A stretch of 64,000 bases of DNA, taken from contig SDWH01000004.1 of assembly GCA_019550975.1 (NCBI GenBank), forward strand, positions 62,001 through 126,000. The letters run 5' to 3'. This document shows positions 10,620 through 18,963 of the stretch, one piece after another (positions within the stretch are counted from its first letter, which is position 1; each line of letters opens with the position of its first letter). The position numbers and the translations under genes are program-made. Below the pieces are notes generated by a model, which searched no databases, was not told the origin of the DNA, and was given only the letters and a program-made list of their open reading frames with translations. This DNA comes from Bacteroidales bacterium SW299. GTDB taxonomy: Bacteria > Bacteroidota > Bacteroidia > Bacteroidales > Bacteroidaceae.

Positions 10620-11897
10620 TCAGAACAGCGGCTTGCCGTCCAATATCCTGTCGTAGCGGTAGAGCGCTTCCAGAAAATAATAGTCGGCATAAGTCAGCGG
10701 AACGTCTATCTCCCCGTTCTGAGGAATCGCGCCCGTGCTGTGCATCAGAATAAAGTTGCCGTTCTTGCCCAGTTCGGCACGATACCGGGGGCTGCCCAGC
10801 GAGTGAAGGATCGCCTTGGCGCCTTCCAGATACTTCTTCGCGAGCTTGCCTTCGCTGTACGTGCTTAGTTCAAGCAGCGCGGAAGCGGTGCAGGCGGCGG
10901 CAGAAGCGTCGCGGTAGTTCAGCACCACATTGTTCGCGTTCGAGCGCACGCCCGGAACGTAGCCCGGCTGGTTCGCGTTGAAGTCCCACCACGCAACCTT
11001 GTCGGACGGCAGGTTCGGATGGTCCAGATAGAAGTCGGCCATGCGCTGGGCCGTTGTCAGGAAAGAAGGATCCTTCGTTTCGCGGTAGCACATCGTGAAG
11101 CCGTAGATGCCCCAGGCCTGTCCGCGAGACCATGCCGAGTTGTCCGAATACCCCTGGGACGTTTCACCCTTGATGGGCTTGCCCGTTTCCTTGTCGTAGT
11201 ATACGATGTGGAAGCAACTGTAGTCGTCGCGTACCTGGTTCATCATTGTATGCCTGGCGTGCGAAACGGCTATGTCACGGAACGAAGGGTCACCCGTAGC
11301 CCGCGATGCGTAGAACAGCAGCTCAAGGTTCATCATGTTGTCGATGATGACGGGGAAGTCGTACACCTTGTTGCCGTGCCACGAGCGGAAGCCGTTCCAC
11401 GACTGGATTACGCCGGCCTTCTCGCGGTAGCGCGTGCAGAGCGAGCGGGCTGACTCCACCAGTATGTCACGGTAGGAGCGCTGAGGCGAAAAGCGGTTGG
11501 CGTTGCCGTAGCTGCAATACATCATGAAGCCGATGTCGTGGTTGTCCGTGAACGACTTGACAGGCTCCATCTTGCGCGTGTAAACCAAAGCCGAATCCTG
11601 AAGAGCCTTGTCGCCCAGATACTCGGACAGATACCACAAAGAGCCCGGAAAGAAGCCCGAAGTCCACATGTAGATGCTCGCCTTCGACACTGTCCCGTCC
11701 TTGCGCGTGCTGTGAGGCATCACACCCTTGCCGTCCTTGCCCTGGACAGGAGTCTGCAACATCAGCCGGTACTGCCCGGCCGCAAAAGTCATGTTCTCCT
11801 TAACGAATGCCTTCTCCGCATCCTGCGCGTGGAGCAGACCGAACGCGCAGGACAGGCAGAAAGCCGCAATCAATTTTACCTTGCTGTTTCTATTCAT
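10620..11897 (-). CDS. GH88 unsaturated glucuronyl hydrolase
   Basis: I use the ATG at 11,897 (MNRNSKVK), which starts a signal peptide ending FGLLHAQ; the open frame reaches 11,933. The 425-residue protein has the GH88 alpha/alpha-barrel motifs WTSGFFPGSLWYLSEYL, DNHDIGFMMY and IIDNMMNLELLFYAS. The two family catalytic aspartates are Asp121 and Asp186 in this numbering. The Ser/Trp-rich SDNSAWSRGQAWGIYGF segment is also typical. GH88 enzymes hydrate the unsaturated uronic acid left at the non-reducing end by polysaccharide lyases, so its presence implies lyase products as substrates. It is the first gene of the minus-strand run, 89 bases behind a -7 element at 11,986. Confidence 0.92.
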   Translation of the reverse strand: MNRNSKVKLIAAFCLSCAFGLLHAQDAEKAFVKENMTFAAGQYRLMLQTPVQGKDGKGVMPHSTRKDGTVSKASIYMWTSGFFPGSLWYLSEYLGDKALQDSALVYTRKMEPVKSFTDNHDIGFMMYCSYGNANRFSPQRSYRDILVESARSLCTRYREKAGVIQSWNGFRSWHGNKVYDFPVIIDNMMNLELLFYASRATGDPSFRDIAVSHARHTMMNQVRDDYSCFHIVYYDKETGKPIKGETSQGYSDNSAWSRGQAWGIYGFTMCYRETKDPSFLTTAQRMADFYLDHPNLPSDKVAWWDFNANQPGYVPGVRSNANNVVLNYRDASAAACTASALLELSTYSEGKLAKKYLEGAKAILHSLGSPRYRAELGKNGNFILMHSTGAIPQNGEIDVPLTYADYYFLEALYRYDRILDGKPLF

Positions 11898-11985
11898 AAA
11901 CGATAATTGTTTTAGTTGTGGCGGCATGCGCAATCCGCTCGCGACACACCGTCACGGTTCATTAATTCAGTTCAATGTCATGACG

Positions 11986-11993
11986 CAAAAGTA
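11986..11993 (-). promoter_or_regulatory. Candidate -7 element of the GH88 operon
   Basis: The minus strand reads TACTTTTG followed by C, matching TAnnTTTG. It lies 89 bases upstream of the GH88 start, and the conserved motif at 12,024-12,048 lies 30 bases further upstream, where an activator would be expected. Confidence 0.5.
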
Positions 11994-12023
11994 GGAAATC
12001 CAGCACATGCACTGGTAAGGATT

Positions 12024-12048
12024 CATCCAAAATTAGGGGATATATCAT
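12024..12048 (-). promoter_or_regulatory. Candidate regulator-binding site, copy 1
   Basis: The plus strand has TCCAAAATTAGGGGATATAT. A near-identical motif (TCCAAAAAGGGGATATATAA) lies at 22,332-22,351, also in a divergent intergenic region and in the same orientation relative to the minus-strand operon. Both are preceded by AAGGAT. Such shared sites are expected for a hybrid two-component or similar PUL regulator, but no such gene is in the window. Confidence 0.5.
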
Positions 12049-12286
12049 GTGCCCTTTTCGATTTAACATACGGATGTAAGGGGAGATTTTGTCCAAACCA
12101 GCTACAAATGCGGCCAACGAATGAGTGTTAAAGCCTTCTTTACACTGAGTAAAACTCTATTTATCAATATATTATATTTTTCACAAAGACCTGCATCTGC
12201 ACGTATGCCTTATTGGACTATTTATTCTCGCCGCATAAATAAAAATACCTATCTTAGAGCCTGCGAAAACAATGAAAACTACTGAC

Positions 12287-13729
12287 ATGAAAACATCATT
12301 CAAACAACTCGTCAAGCAGACAGGATGGCTGTCGGTCACATCCTGCCTGTGCTCGCTTTCCTTGCATGCGCAGGAAAAGAAAAACGTCCTGTTCATCTTT
12401 GTCGATGACCTGCGGACGGAATTAGGATGCTACGGAAGCCCGGTACAGACACCCAACATCGACCGGCTGGCATCACAGTCTGTCGTATTCCGGAATGCCT
12501 ATTGCAACGTGCCGGTAAGCGGCGCTTCACGCGCCAGCCTGCTGACAGGCGTATATCCGGACTTTGAACGAAAAAGATTTGTCGATGCCGAAACATACTC
12601 CCAAAACGACCTGCCCGGAGTCACCACCCTCCCTCAGGCATTCAAGGAGCAAGGATACCATACGGTTTCGTTAGGAAAAGTGTTCCATCACCACGACGAC
12701 CGCACGGACAGTTGGAGCGAAACTCCGTGGATTGTAAGTCCGGCAAGCGGCGACTGGGCAACCTACAACAAATGGAATGTATGGAAAAAGACCGTCGAAG
12801 AAAAAGATCTGCATCCCCGAAGTCACCGGGGACCGTATTATGAGTCGGCCGACCTGCCGGACAGCTGCTACGAAGACAACACGATTGCACGGAAAGCGAT
12901 ACAGAAACTGGGCGAACTGAAAGAAAGGAAAGAGCCTTTCTTTCTGGCTGTCGGTTTCAGAAAGCCGCACCTGCCTTTCATCGCCCCGCAAAAATACTGG
13001 GATCTGTATGAAGAAGACAGCATAGCAATTGCCGGCAACAGATACCGTCCGTCGGGACTGCCCAAGCAGGTGCAGAGTTCCCGGGAAATCTGCCAATATA
13101 CTCAAACAAACGATACATCTTCCGAAGCGTTCCATCGGAAAACCCGGCACGCCTATTACGCCTGCGTCAGCTTTGTCGACGCACAGATCGGCCTGGTGCT
13201 GGACGAACTCAAACGGCTCAGGCTGGACAGAAATACCATCGTCGTACTGTTAGGCGACAACGGGTGGCATCTGGGAGAACACGACTTCTGGGGAAAGCAC
13301 ACGCTGCTGAAAGAATCCACGCACGTTCCGCTTATCATCAAAGGTCCCGGATGGAAACACGCCTGTTCGCAAAGCATTGTTGAATTCGTCGACATCTATC
13401 CCACCCTGTGCAAAGCCTGCCACATCCCGCTGCCCTCGCATCTGCAAGGAAAAAGTTTTCTGCCCACACTTGTCCAACCGCAAAAAAAGCACCGCCCCTA
13501 TGCCTACATCCAATGGGTCAAAGGAAAGAATCTGGTGGACGGACGGTACAGTTACGCCGAATGGCATAATGACGCACGGCAACTGACCGGCAAGCTGCTG
13601 TTTGACCATCAGGCGGATCCGGACGAAAACCGGAACGCAGCCACCAGCGAACAATACGAGAAGCAGACGGCTGCATTTGGCGCACAGATGAAAAAGGCAA
13701 AAGAACAGAAACTAATGAAAAGCATATAA
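12287..13729 (+). CDS. S1-family sulfatase, serine type (iduronate-2-sulfatase-like)
   Basis: I start at the second ATG (12,287), which directly opens the signal peptide MKTSFKQLVKQ to SLHAQ; an upstream in-frame ATG is at 12,272. The sulfatase fold is clear: NVLFIFVDDLRTELGCYGS (metal-binding Asp pair), TPNIDRLAS, and the modification motif SGASRASLLTG with Ser78 as formylglycine precursor and Ala80 in place of the usual Pro. Serine-type sites need a radical-SAM maturase (anSME), not seen in this window. LGDNGWHLGEHDFWGKHT supplies the second metal-binding and catalytic block. LGKVFHHHDD, GFRKPHLPF and the 480-residue length fit iduronate-2-sulfatase-like enzymes, so 2-O-sulfate on a uronate is the best guess, matching the GH88 across the divergent promoter. 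Confidence 0.85.
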   Translation: MKTSFKQLVKQTGWLSVTSCLCSLSLHAQEKKNVLFIFVDDLRTELGCYGSPVQTPNIDRLASQSVVFRNAYCNVPVSGASRASLLTGVYPDFERKRFVDAETYSQNDLPGVTTLPQAFKEQGYHTVSLGKVFHHHDDRTDSWSETPWIVSPASGDWATYNKWNVWKKTVEEKDLHPRSHRGPYYESADLPDSCYEDNTIARKAIQKLGELKERKEPFFLAVGFRKPHLPFIAPQKYWDLYEEDSIAIAGNRYRPSGLPKQVQSSREICQYTQTNDTSSEAFHRKTRHAYYACVSFVDAQIGLVLDELKRLRLDRNTIVVLLGDNGWHLGEHDFWGKHTLLKESTHVPLIIKGPGWKHACSQSIVEFVDIYPTLCKACHIPLPSHLQGKSFLPTLVQPQKKHRPYAYIQWVKGKNLVDGRYSYAEWHNDARQLTGKLLFDHQADPDENRNAATSEQYEKQTAAFGAQMKKAKEQKLMKSI

Positions 13730-13781
13730 GAAAAAGAATGCCACGGCCGGAACAGATGTTTCCGGCAGACATGAAAAAACA

Positions 13782-13865
13782 ATCTCCAGCTTAAAGATAC
13801 ATATCTTCAGGTTAAAGATGTGCATCTTCAGGCTGGAGATTTATATCTCTAGGCTAGAGATATAG
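13782..13865. repeat. 21-bp palindromic tandem repeat, array A (4 units)
   Basis: Four 21-base units start at 13,782, 13,803, 13,824 and 13,845. Each is a 17-base near-palindrome of the form ATCTyyAGnCTnnAGAT plus a 4-base spacer; the last unit (ATCTCTAGGCTAGAGAT) is a perfect palindrome around its central G. The array lies between two converging genes, the sulfatase and the first M60 peptidase. Related arrays are at 24,483 and 52,419. Confidence 0.9.
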
Positions 13866-13920
13866 AATTTCACACAGCGTCATGCGTCTGATGACGGCAC
13901 TCCGCCATGATTCAGACGGT

Positions 13921-16761
13921 TCAGAAATTCACCGGCATACGGTTGCCTGCAGCCGACACTGCGTATACCGTAAAACCGCTTGCCCAGTCGGTAGTCAACG
14001 TAAACTCGCGGCTGGACGATCCCGGAGCGATGCCTTCGGACACGTAAACCAGTTTGCCCGAAGCGTCTTTCACTTCGAAAGCTGCCACATGCTGCCAGTT
14101 GGCCAGCGTAACGGTGTTGCCGCTGCGCGAAGCTGAGCCTGCAACCACATTGTCTTTGTTCTTGTAGCTGTCCACCATGTAGTCTGTGATATACTCCAGA
14201 GCCACATCGGGCTTGGCGTAACCCAATCCTTCCACACGCGCTTTCAGATTGTCAATCTGCTGCTGCGTCACTGTAAGGCGGCCCTTGCCGTAGTCGTCGA
14301 TTTCCGTATCCACCGGAGTCAGGAAGCCCCACTTGCCGAAGAAGTCAAGCAGATTGGCCTTGGCATTCACACAACAGTTGTATACGAATTCCAGCTGCTG
14401 TTCGCCTGCCGTTTCCAGATCTTCGTTTGTGCGGACATATTCATACACGTCGGGATAGAAGCCGCCCTTGTCTGCCTGCTGAGTCGGCGTGCGGCCCAGT
14501 ACCTTTCCGTAATACAGTTCCAGCTGCCAGAAGGGGACGAGCTTGCGGAAGACGTCAGTTTCCTGCGCATGAGCGATTCCCGGAACCATCAGACTGTTCC
14601 ACGCCTTGTTGTAGAAGTCCTGCAACTCCAGGCGGGAGTCATTTCCGAAGATGGTGGTCTGGATGTAAAGAGCCGTAATGTTGTTGGTCACCTCCGTTGT
14701 TCCGAGCCACTTCAGTCCCGGACGTGTCTGGTTGCTGTGACCCACTTCATGCGCCGGACCCCAGCAGTCAGTTGTCCGCAGCTTGTCCGGATCGGTCAGA
14801 GCGTCTATCGTTCCGGCCGAATACGAAGTGCGGTAGCTGGTAGAATACATGTAGCTGTCAGAGTACATCACGTTGAAATACATGCGGTTCTTGAACATGC
14901 GTCCGTATTTCTCCAGTCCCAGGAACACCTGTTCGTTGTACACCAGCTCGTCATACGTGTCAATTAGTTCCTTGCCGTCCCGGGTGTTGTTCACGAAGTT
15001 CAGCGTGGGGAACGTGAGGTGAGCGTACTTGCCTACCACATCGAAATGCTTGTCTACGGCGGCGGAGAGCAGCTCGTTCCAGCGTCCTTCGTGTGCCGGA
15101 TTCTGGCTGTCGAAATAGCCGTTCACCTTTCCGGAGGCGAAGTGCAGCGTGATTTCGGGTGCCGTTTCATAGTCGGCCGTGTGATACATCACGTACACCA
15201 GTCCCTTTTCTTTCATCTTGATAGTATTGATGCCTTCCTTCACCGCATATTCATTTCCTCCGAATCCGTCTTCTCCCGGCGTATCCAGATTCTGCACGCG
15301 GATCTTTACGGATTCCTGTCCCTTCAGGTCGGCCATCACTACCAGGTTCTCGTCAGCAGCCACCTGAATGCCGGTCGGATTGTCAAGCAGGCTGTAGGTG
15401 GTAGTCTTGTTTTCCTTAGCCTGCACATCCGGATGCGGATATGCCTTGTAGTCGGCAATGCGGAACTCGCGCGGATAGCGGTCGTTGTACATGTACCATG
15501 CCATGTTCTTGTAGAACGAGTGTTCGCAAGACAGGATATCCTGTTCCGTAACGCCCGACTTCAGTTCCGTGCAGGCGGGGTTGGCGAAGAGCGTCGTCCA
15601 GTCAAAGGTGTTCGGGTCTTTCTTGTAGAATTCCATTTCGCAGCAGCGGCATTCTCCTGTGTCCCAACTGTCTTCCAGTGTAAATTTAACTTTTGTCACT
15701 CCTGCTTGAGGCTGGTTAAAGTCAATGCGTGTGGAGCCGCTGTTGTTCTTGACCAGTTCACCATCAAACACAGTAGTATATCCGGCCGTCCGCTGTACGT
15801 TCACGTCCGTATAGACTTCAATCTTTACTTTCTTGAAGTGCCCCTTGTAGCTGGCTATATAATTGACATAGTCAATGTCCTGCGGTTCGTCAAACGTAAA
15901 TTCAAACCATTTGGGATATTTCGGATCCTGCCAGTTGCTCAGCCAGCCTTCATCTTCGCCAGCAACCGCAACACCGTCTATCATCTTCGAATAATCGCGG
16001 TTCGGCCTCCAGTCACCGTCCATTCCTGTCACGCTGCTGACTGTCACCTTGATATCATTTCCTGTTTCAGGCGCTCCCGGTTCGTAGCTGCCCAGCCCCT
16101 TTTGGCTGACAGTAAATGTAGCGGCCCCGATATCCTCGCTGCCTTCCACATCGTCTACAGTAATCGAAGCGTTGCGCGCTTCTCCCTTATTGGGAAGAAC
16201 AGAGAAGTGATGGGTTTTGGTCACCGTTTCATAAGCGCGTGAAGAAGCCGAAGCGGTTTCCTGAACCCAGTCGCTGCCAGCAAAATCAAAATTATAAGGC
16301 ACGTTGGCAGTCACGTCAATATCGAACTCGCCGCCTGTTTCGCTCATGTTCACCACAGTCTCAGACACCAGAATGGCCTTTCCCCATCCCAGCTGCGCTA
16401 CAGAGATGGTATCTGTCTGCGACAGCGCTTTGATATACAGTTCGCCGCGACGCACGTCCTTTTCCGTGTTTTCAGTGATGTTCAGCGTCAGGTCGCCCAG
16501 CTCGTCCTTCGTTGCCGTACACCAGTTCTCCAGTCCGTTGCCATAACCTACGACATATTCTTCATTGCACTTCACCTCCAGCTGATAGGTTGTGGCAGGC
16601 GAATCAAAGTTCAGGGAAGTTTCCGCTACCTGCAGGAATGCGCCGTTCGGAATGCTTTCCCATTCATTTTCGTCCCAGCAGCCGGACAAGCCGCCGAGAA
16701 GAGCAGCAGCCGCAAAGAGAGCCGCCGCCTTCGTTTTCAGAAAGTTGTTCATGTTTTCCAT
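13921..16761 (-). CDS. M60 peptidase lipoprotein with BACON and discoidin-like domains (mucinase-like)
   Basis: The 946-residue protein has a lipoprotein signal (LLGGLSGC, Cys28), so it is probably surface anchored. Two BACON-type domains follow at about 35-125 and 128-225 (LNITENTEKDVRRGELYI; FTVSQKG at the end of the second). Residues about 235-380 look like an F5/8-type C glycan-binding domain (WFEFTFDEPQDIDYVNY). The C-terminal M60 domain has the zinc motif HEVGH (671-675) with Glu672 catalytic and Glu690 (TTEVTNN) as the likely third ligand. M60 enzymes cut glycoproteins such as mucins next to O-glycans. It is the third gene of a SusC-SusD-M60 run, separated from susD by 293 bases holding a hairpin. 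Confidence 0.9.
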   Translation of the reverse strand: MENMNNFLKTKAAALFAAAALLGGLSGCWDENEWESIPNGAFLQVAETSLNFDSPATTYQLEVKCNEEYVVGYGNGLENWCTATKDELGDLTLNITENTEKDVRRGELYIKALSQTDTISVAQLGWGKAILVSETVVNMSETGGEFDIDVTANVPYNFDFAGSDWVQETASASSRAYETVTKTHHFSVLPNKGEARNASITVDDVEGSEDIGAATFTVSQKGLGSYEPGAPETGNDIKVTVSSVTGMDGDWRPNRDYSKMIDGVAVAGEDEGWLSNWQDPKYPKWFEFTFDEPQDIDYVNYIASYKGHFKKVKIEVYTDVNVQRTAGYTTVFDGELVKNNSGSTRIDFNQPQAGVTKVKFTLEDSWDTGECRCCEMEFYKKDPNTFDWTTLFANPACTELKSGVTEQDILSCEHSFYKNMAWYMYNDRYPREFRIADYKAYPHPDVQAKENKTTTYSLLDNPTGIQVAADENLVVMADLKGQESVKIRVQNLDTPGEDGFGGNEYAVKEGINTIKMKEKGLVYVMYHTADYETAPEITLHFASGKVNGYFDSQNPAHEGRWNELLSAAVDKHFDVVGKYAHLTFPTLNFVNNTRDGKELIDTYDELVYNEQVFLGLEKYGRMFKNRMYFNVMYSDSYMYSTSYRTSYSAGTIDALTDPDKLRTTDCWGPAHEVGHSNQTRPGLKWLGTTEVTNNITALYIQTTIFGNDSRLELQDFYNKAWNSLMVPGIAHAQETDVFRKLVPFWQLELYYGKVLGRTPTQQADKGGFYPDVYEYVRTNEDLETAGEQQLEFVYNCCVNAKANLLDFFGKWGFLTPVDTEIDDYGKGRLTVTQQQIDNLKARVEGLGYAKPDVALEYITDYMVDSYKNKDNVVAGSASRSGNTVTLANWQHVAAFEVKDASGKLVYVSEGIAPGSSSREFTLTTDWASGFTVYAVSAAGNRMPVNF

Positions 16762-16954
16762 GTTTTACGAATTAATCCGTTAGAAAATAAGTGTTCATTC
16801 TAAAAAAGAATACAGACAATGCAGCCGATAACCGGCACACACGGGATACGACAATCCCGGATGCGCATCAATATATACGGAATCTGCATTGCCTGCGTTC
16901 CCTTATCCCTACGTAGCAATCTTTCTTTTTACCTTTCTTCCGTGTCAAAAGCAA

Positions 16955-17036
16955 CGGCGGGCCTGTCCCCGGCTCCTTCCCGCAAGCAGGGAAACAACCT
17001 TAAGCCAAGCCGGGCATATCCTGTTCCGGCCCGCCG
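16955..17036. repeat. Inverted repeat between susD and the M60 gene
   Basis: CGGCGGGCC (16,955-16,963) and GGCCCGCCG (17,028-17,036) are perfect inverted arms 64 bases apart, with further GC-rich pairing possible inside. There is no clear T-run on the minus strand, so it may be a processing or stabilising structure that separates susCD expression from the peptidase, not a plain terminator. The rest of the 293-base gap shows nothing recognisable. Confidence 0.55.
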
Positions 17037-17054
17037 CCATCCGACATTCCTAAA

Positions 17055-18956
17055 TCAATAGTACGGATTCTGCACAATCTGCGGAGCCTTGTTTATTTCG
17101 TCCTGCGGAATCGGCATCAGATACTGCCCCTTATGGAAGCTGCGCTGCAACGGCAGATCCATCGGCGTGAAATCTTCGATAGTTTCAGCCAGCGTGTTCA
17201 AACCGCGGTCGGGCATGCCCACAAACTGTTCGGCCACCTTCCAGCGGCGGTAATCGAAGAAAAGATGCCCCTCAAAGTACAGCTCGTTGATACGTTCCTG
17301 GCGCACAATCTGGCGCAAGCCATCCTGTGTGTCCTGATAGCCGGGGTTGGTGGAGTAGTTGTTCCATGCCTCGTCTACCGAAGGAATGCCGGCACGCTCG
17401 CGAATCTTGTCAATATAAACCTTGGCTTCATCCAAGCGGTTAAGCTCTACCAAAGCCTCAGCGTAGTTCAGATAGATTTCACCCAAACGGAACTGTACCA
17501 TCGGGCACTCGATCATAGCTCCCTGAAAGCTCGGATAAGACCATTTTTTATTGGCGAATCCGGAAATAGAATACTCAGCGTCTGTACGATTACCGCGTCC
17601 GTGCGGATCATTCTTCAAAAACTGCAACTTAACAACTCTCTTAGCCGGATCACCGTTGCCCGGATCCTTGTCTTCATAACGGTTGAACTCAAAATAACCG
17701 TTGTGATATCCCACCCAAGCATAGAACCGGGGTTCACGGTGAGTGGTCAGGCTCATCACCTTGCCCGCCGATGAGCCGCCATCGTAATTGTTGCCATCAT
17801 TGTTTACGGGAGCGTCAATGTATTCGTAACGGTTTTCATAGTCATAGGTTTTGTCCATATCCATAGGCAAACCGTTCTCTGTATAGAAACGCTCCACAGA
17901 TTGCAATGTAGGACATATAACGCAACTAATGCCGCCTTTATATGTTCCTGAATTCTGCCGAGGGGCTGTACGGCGCTGGATTCCATAATATTCTTCATTA
18001 CGCGTATCGCACCAGATGACTTCCGGATTATTATTAAAGTCCAGAATCGTATAGCGTAGACGACGCTGAGCCGCATTGGGCAGTCCCGGCTTGTCATCGG
18101 TAGGTGTGCCTGCCGCCGCATCATCATACAGATGGAAGCCGGCCTTTTCCAGTTCATCAATGGCATACTTCGATGCATCGGCAGCCTTCTGCCACTTTTC
18201 CACACTATACTCCTGCGAAATGAGGTGACGTCCGTCTATCGGGCTGACAAAGCTGCTGTACATCTCCGAGTTTCCGTTGAACAAAGGCGAAGCGGCATAG
18301 AGGTACATGCGCGACTTCAAAGCCAGTGCCAGCAAACGAGTGGCACGTCCGTAATCGTCGCCGCTCCACGTGTCGGGCAGATGGGGAATGGCTTCATCCA
18401 GCTTGTCATTAATGAACTGCACCACTTCATCGTAGCTGCTACGCTCGGGGAAGTCTGCGATAGGCGTGTTTTGGTCAATGACACCGCGGATAATCATGGT
18501 CGGTCCGTAGGAACGCAAAGACAAGAAATGATAGTAAGCGATCAGGAAATCAGCTTCTGCCTTATAGGTGACTTTTGTCTCTTCGCTGACATTCGTAGAG
18601 AAAACGTTCTCCAAAGCTTCCTCAAACTTATAGCACTGACGGATACCGTTCCACACTGTGGCCCATGTTTGGGTAGTATAACTTAAGCTGGAAGGACTGT
18701 AAGTGCCATACTTGAAGGTAGTGAACAGCTCCTTGGTCACAGCCGTCATTTCTTCCGGCAACCAGTAAGAGCCGGGGTATTGACGAGGCAAAGGCATATA
18801 TCCGTAGCAAGAATAAAGGTAACCTTTAATGGAATTGGGAGTCTTCCAGGTATCGGACTCTTGCGCACGTTCATCCGGCACAATGTCCAGATAGTCGCAT
18901 GATGTCAGCTGTCCGGTCAAAGCCAGAGCAAGCATCAGTTTATATAGATTCTTCAT
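17055..18956 (-). CDS. SusD/RagB-family glycan-binding lipoprotein
   Basis: The 633-residue protein begins with a lipoprotein signal (LTGQLTSC, Cys20) followed by DYLDIVPDE, the usual SusD start. The SusD helical core is seen in the N-terminal ESDTWKTPNSIKGYLYSCYGY region, and the C-terminal half has the family signatures VQFRLGEIYLNYAEALVELN, ERINELYFEGHLFFDYRRWK and PIPQDEINKAPQIVQNPYY. It acts as the surface lid over its SusC partner, 7 bases upstream, and captures the glycan for import. At about 630 residues it is longer than the starch SusD, as is common for complex host or plant glycans. Confidence 0.95.
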   Translation of the reverse strand: MKNLYKLMLALALTGQLTSCDYLDIVPDERAQESDTWKTPNSIKGYLYSCYGYMPLPRQYPGSYWLPEEMTAVTKELFTTFKYGTYSPSSLSYTTQTWATVWNGIRQCYKFEEALENVFSTNVSEETKVTYKAEADFLIAYYHFLSLRSYGPTMIIRGVIDQNTPIADFPERSSYDEVVQFINDKLDEAIPHLPDTWSGDDYGRATRLLALALKSRMYLYAASPLFNGNSEMYSSFVSPIDGRHLISQEYSVEKWQKAADASKYAIDELEKAGFHLYDDAAAGTPTDDKPGLPNAAQRRLRYTILDFNNNPEVIWCDTRNEEYYGIQRRTAPRQNSGTYKGGISCVICPTLQSVERFYTENGLPMDMDKTYDYENRYEYIDAPVNNDGNNYDGGSSAGKVMSLTTHREPRFYAWVGYHNGYFEFNRYEDKDPGNGDPAKRVVKLQFLKNDPHGRGNRTDAEYSISGFANKKWSYPSFQGAMIECPMVQFRLGEIYLNYAEALVELNRLDEAKVYIDKIRERAGIPSVDEAWNNYSTNPGYQDTQDGLRQIVRQERINELYFEGHLFFDYRRWKVAEQFVGMPDRGLNTLAETIEDFTPMDLPLQRSFHKGQYLMPIPQDEINKAPQIVQNPYY

Positions 18957-18963
18957 CGTTCGT

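Noticed and set aside
13782-13865. CRISPR array
   Set aside because: Units are 21 bp with 4-base spacers and no unique spacers, and no cas genes are present.
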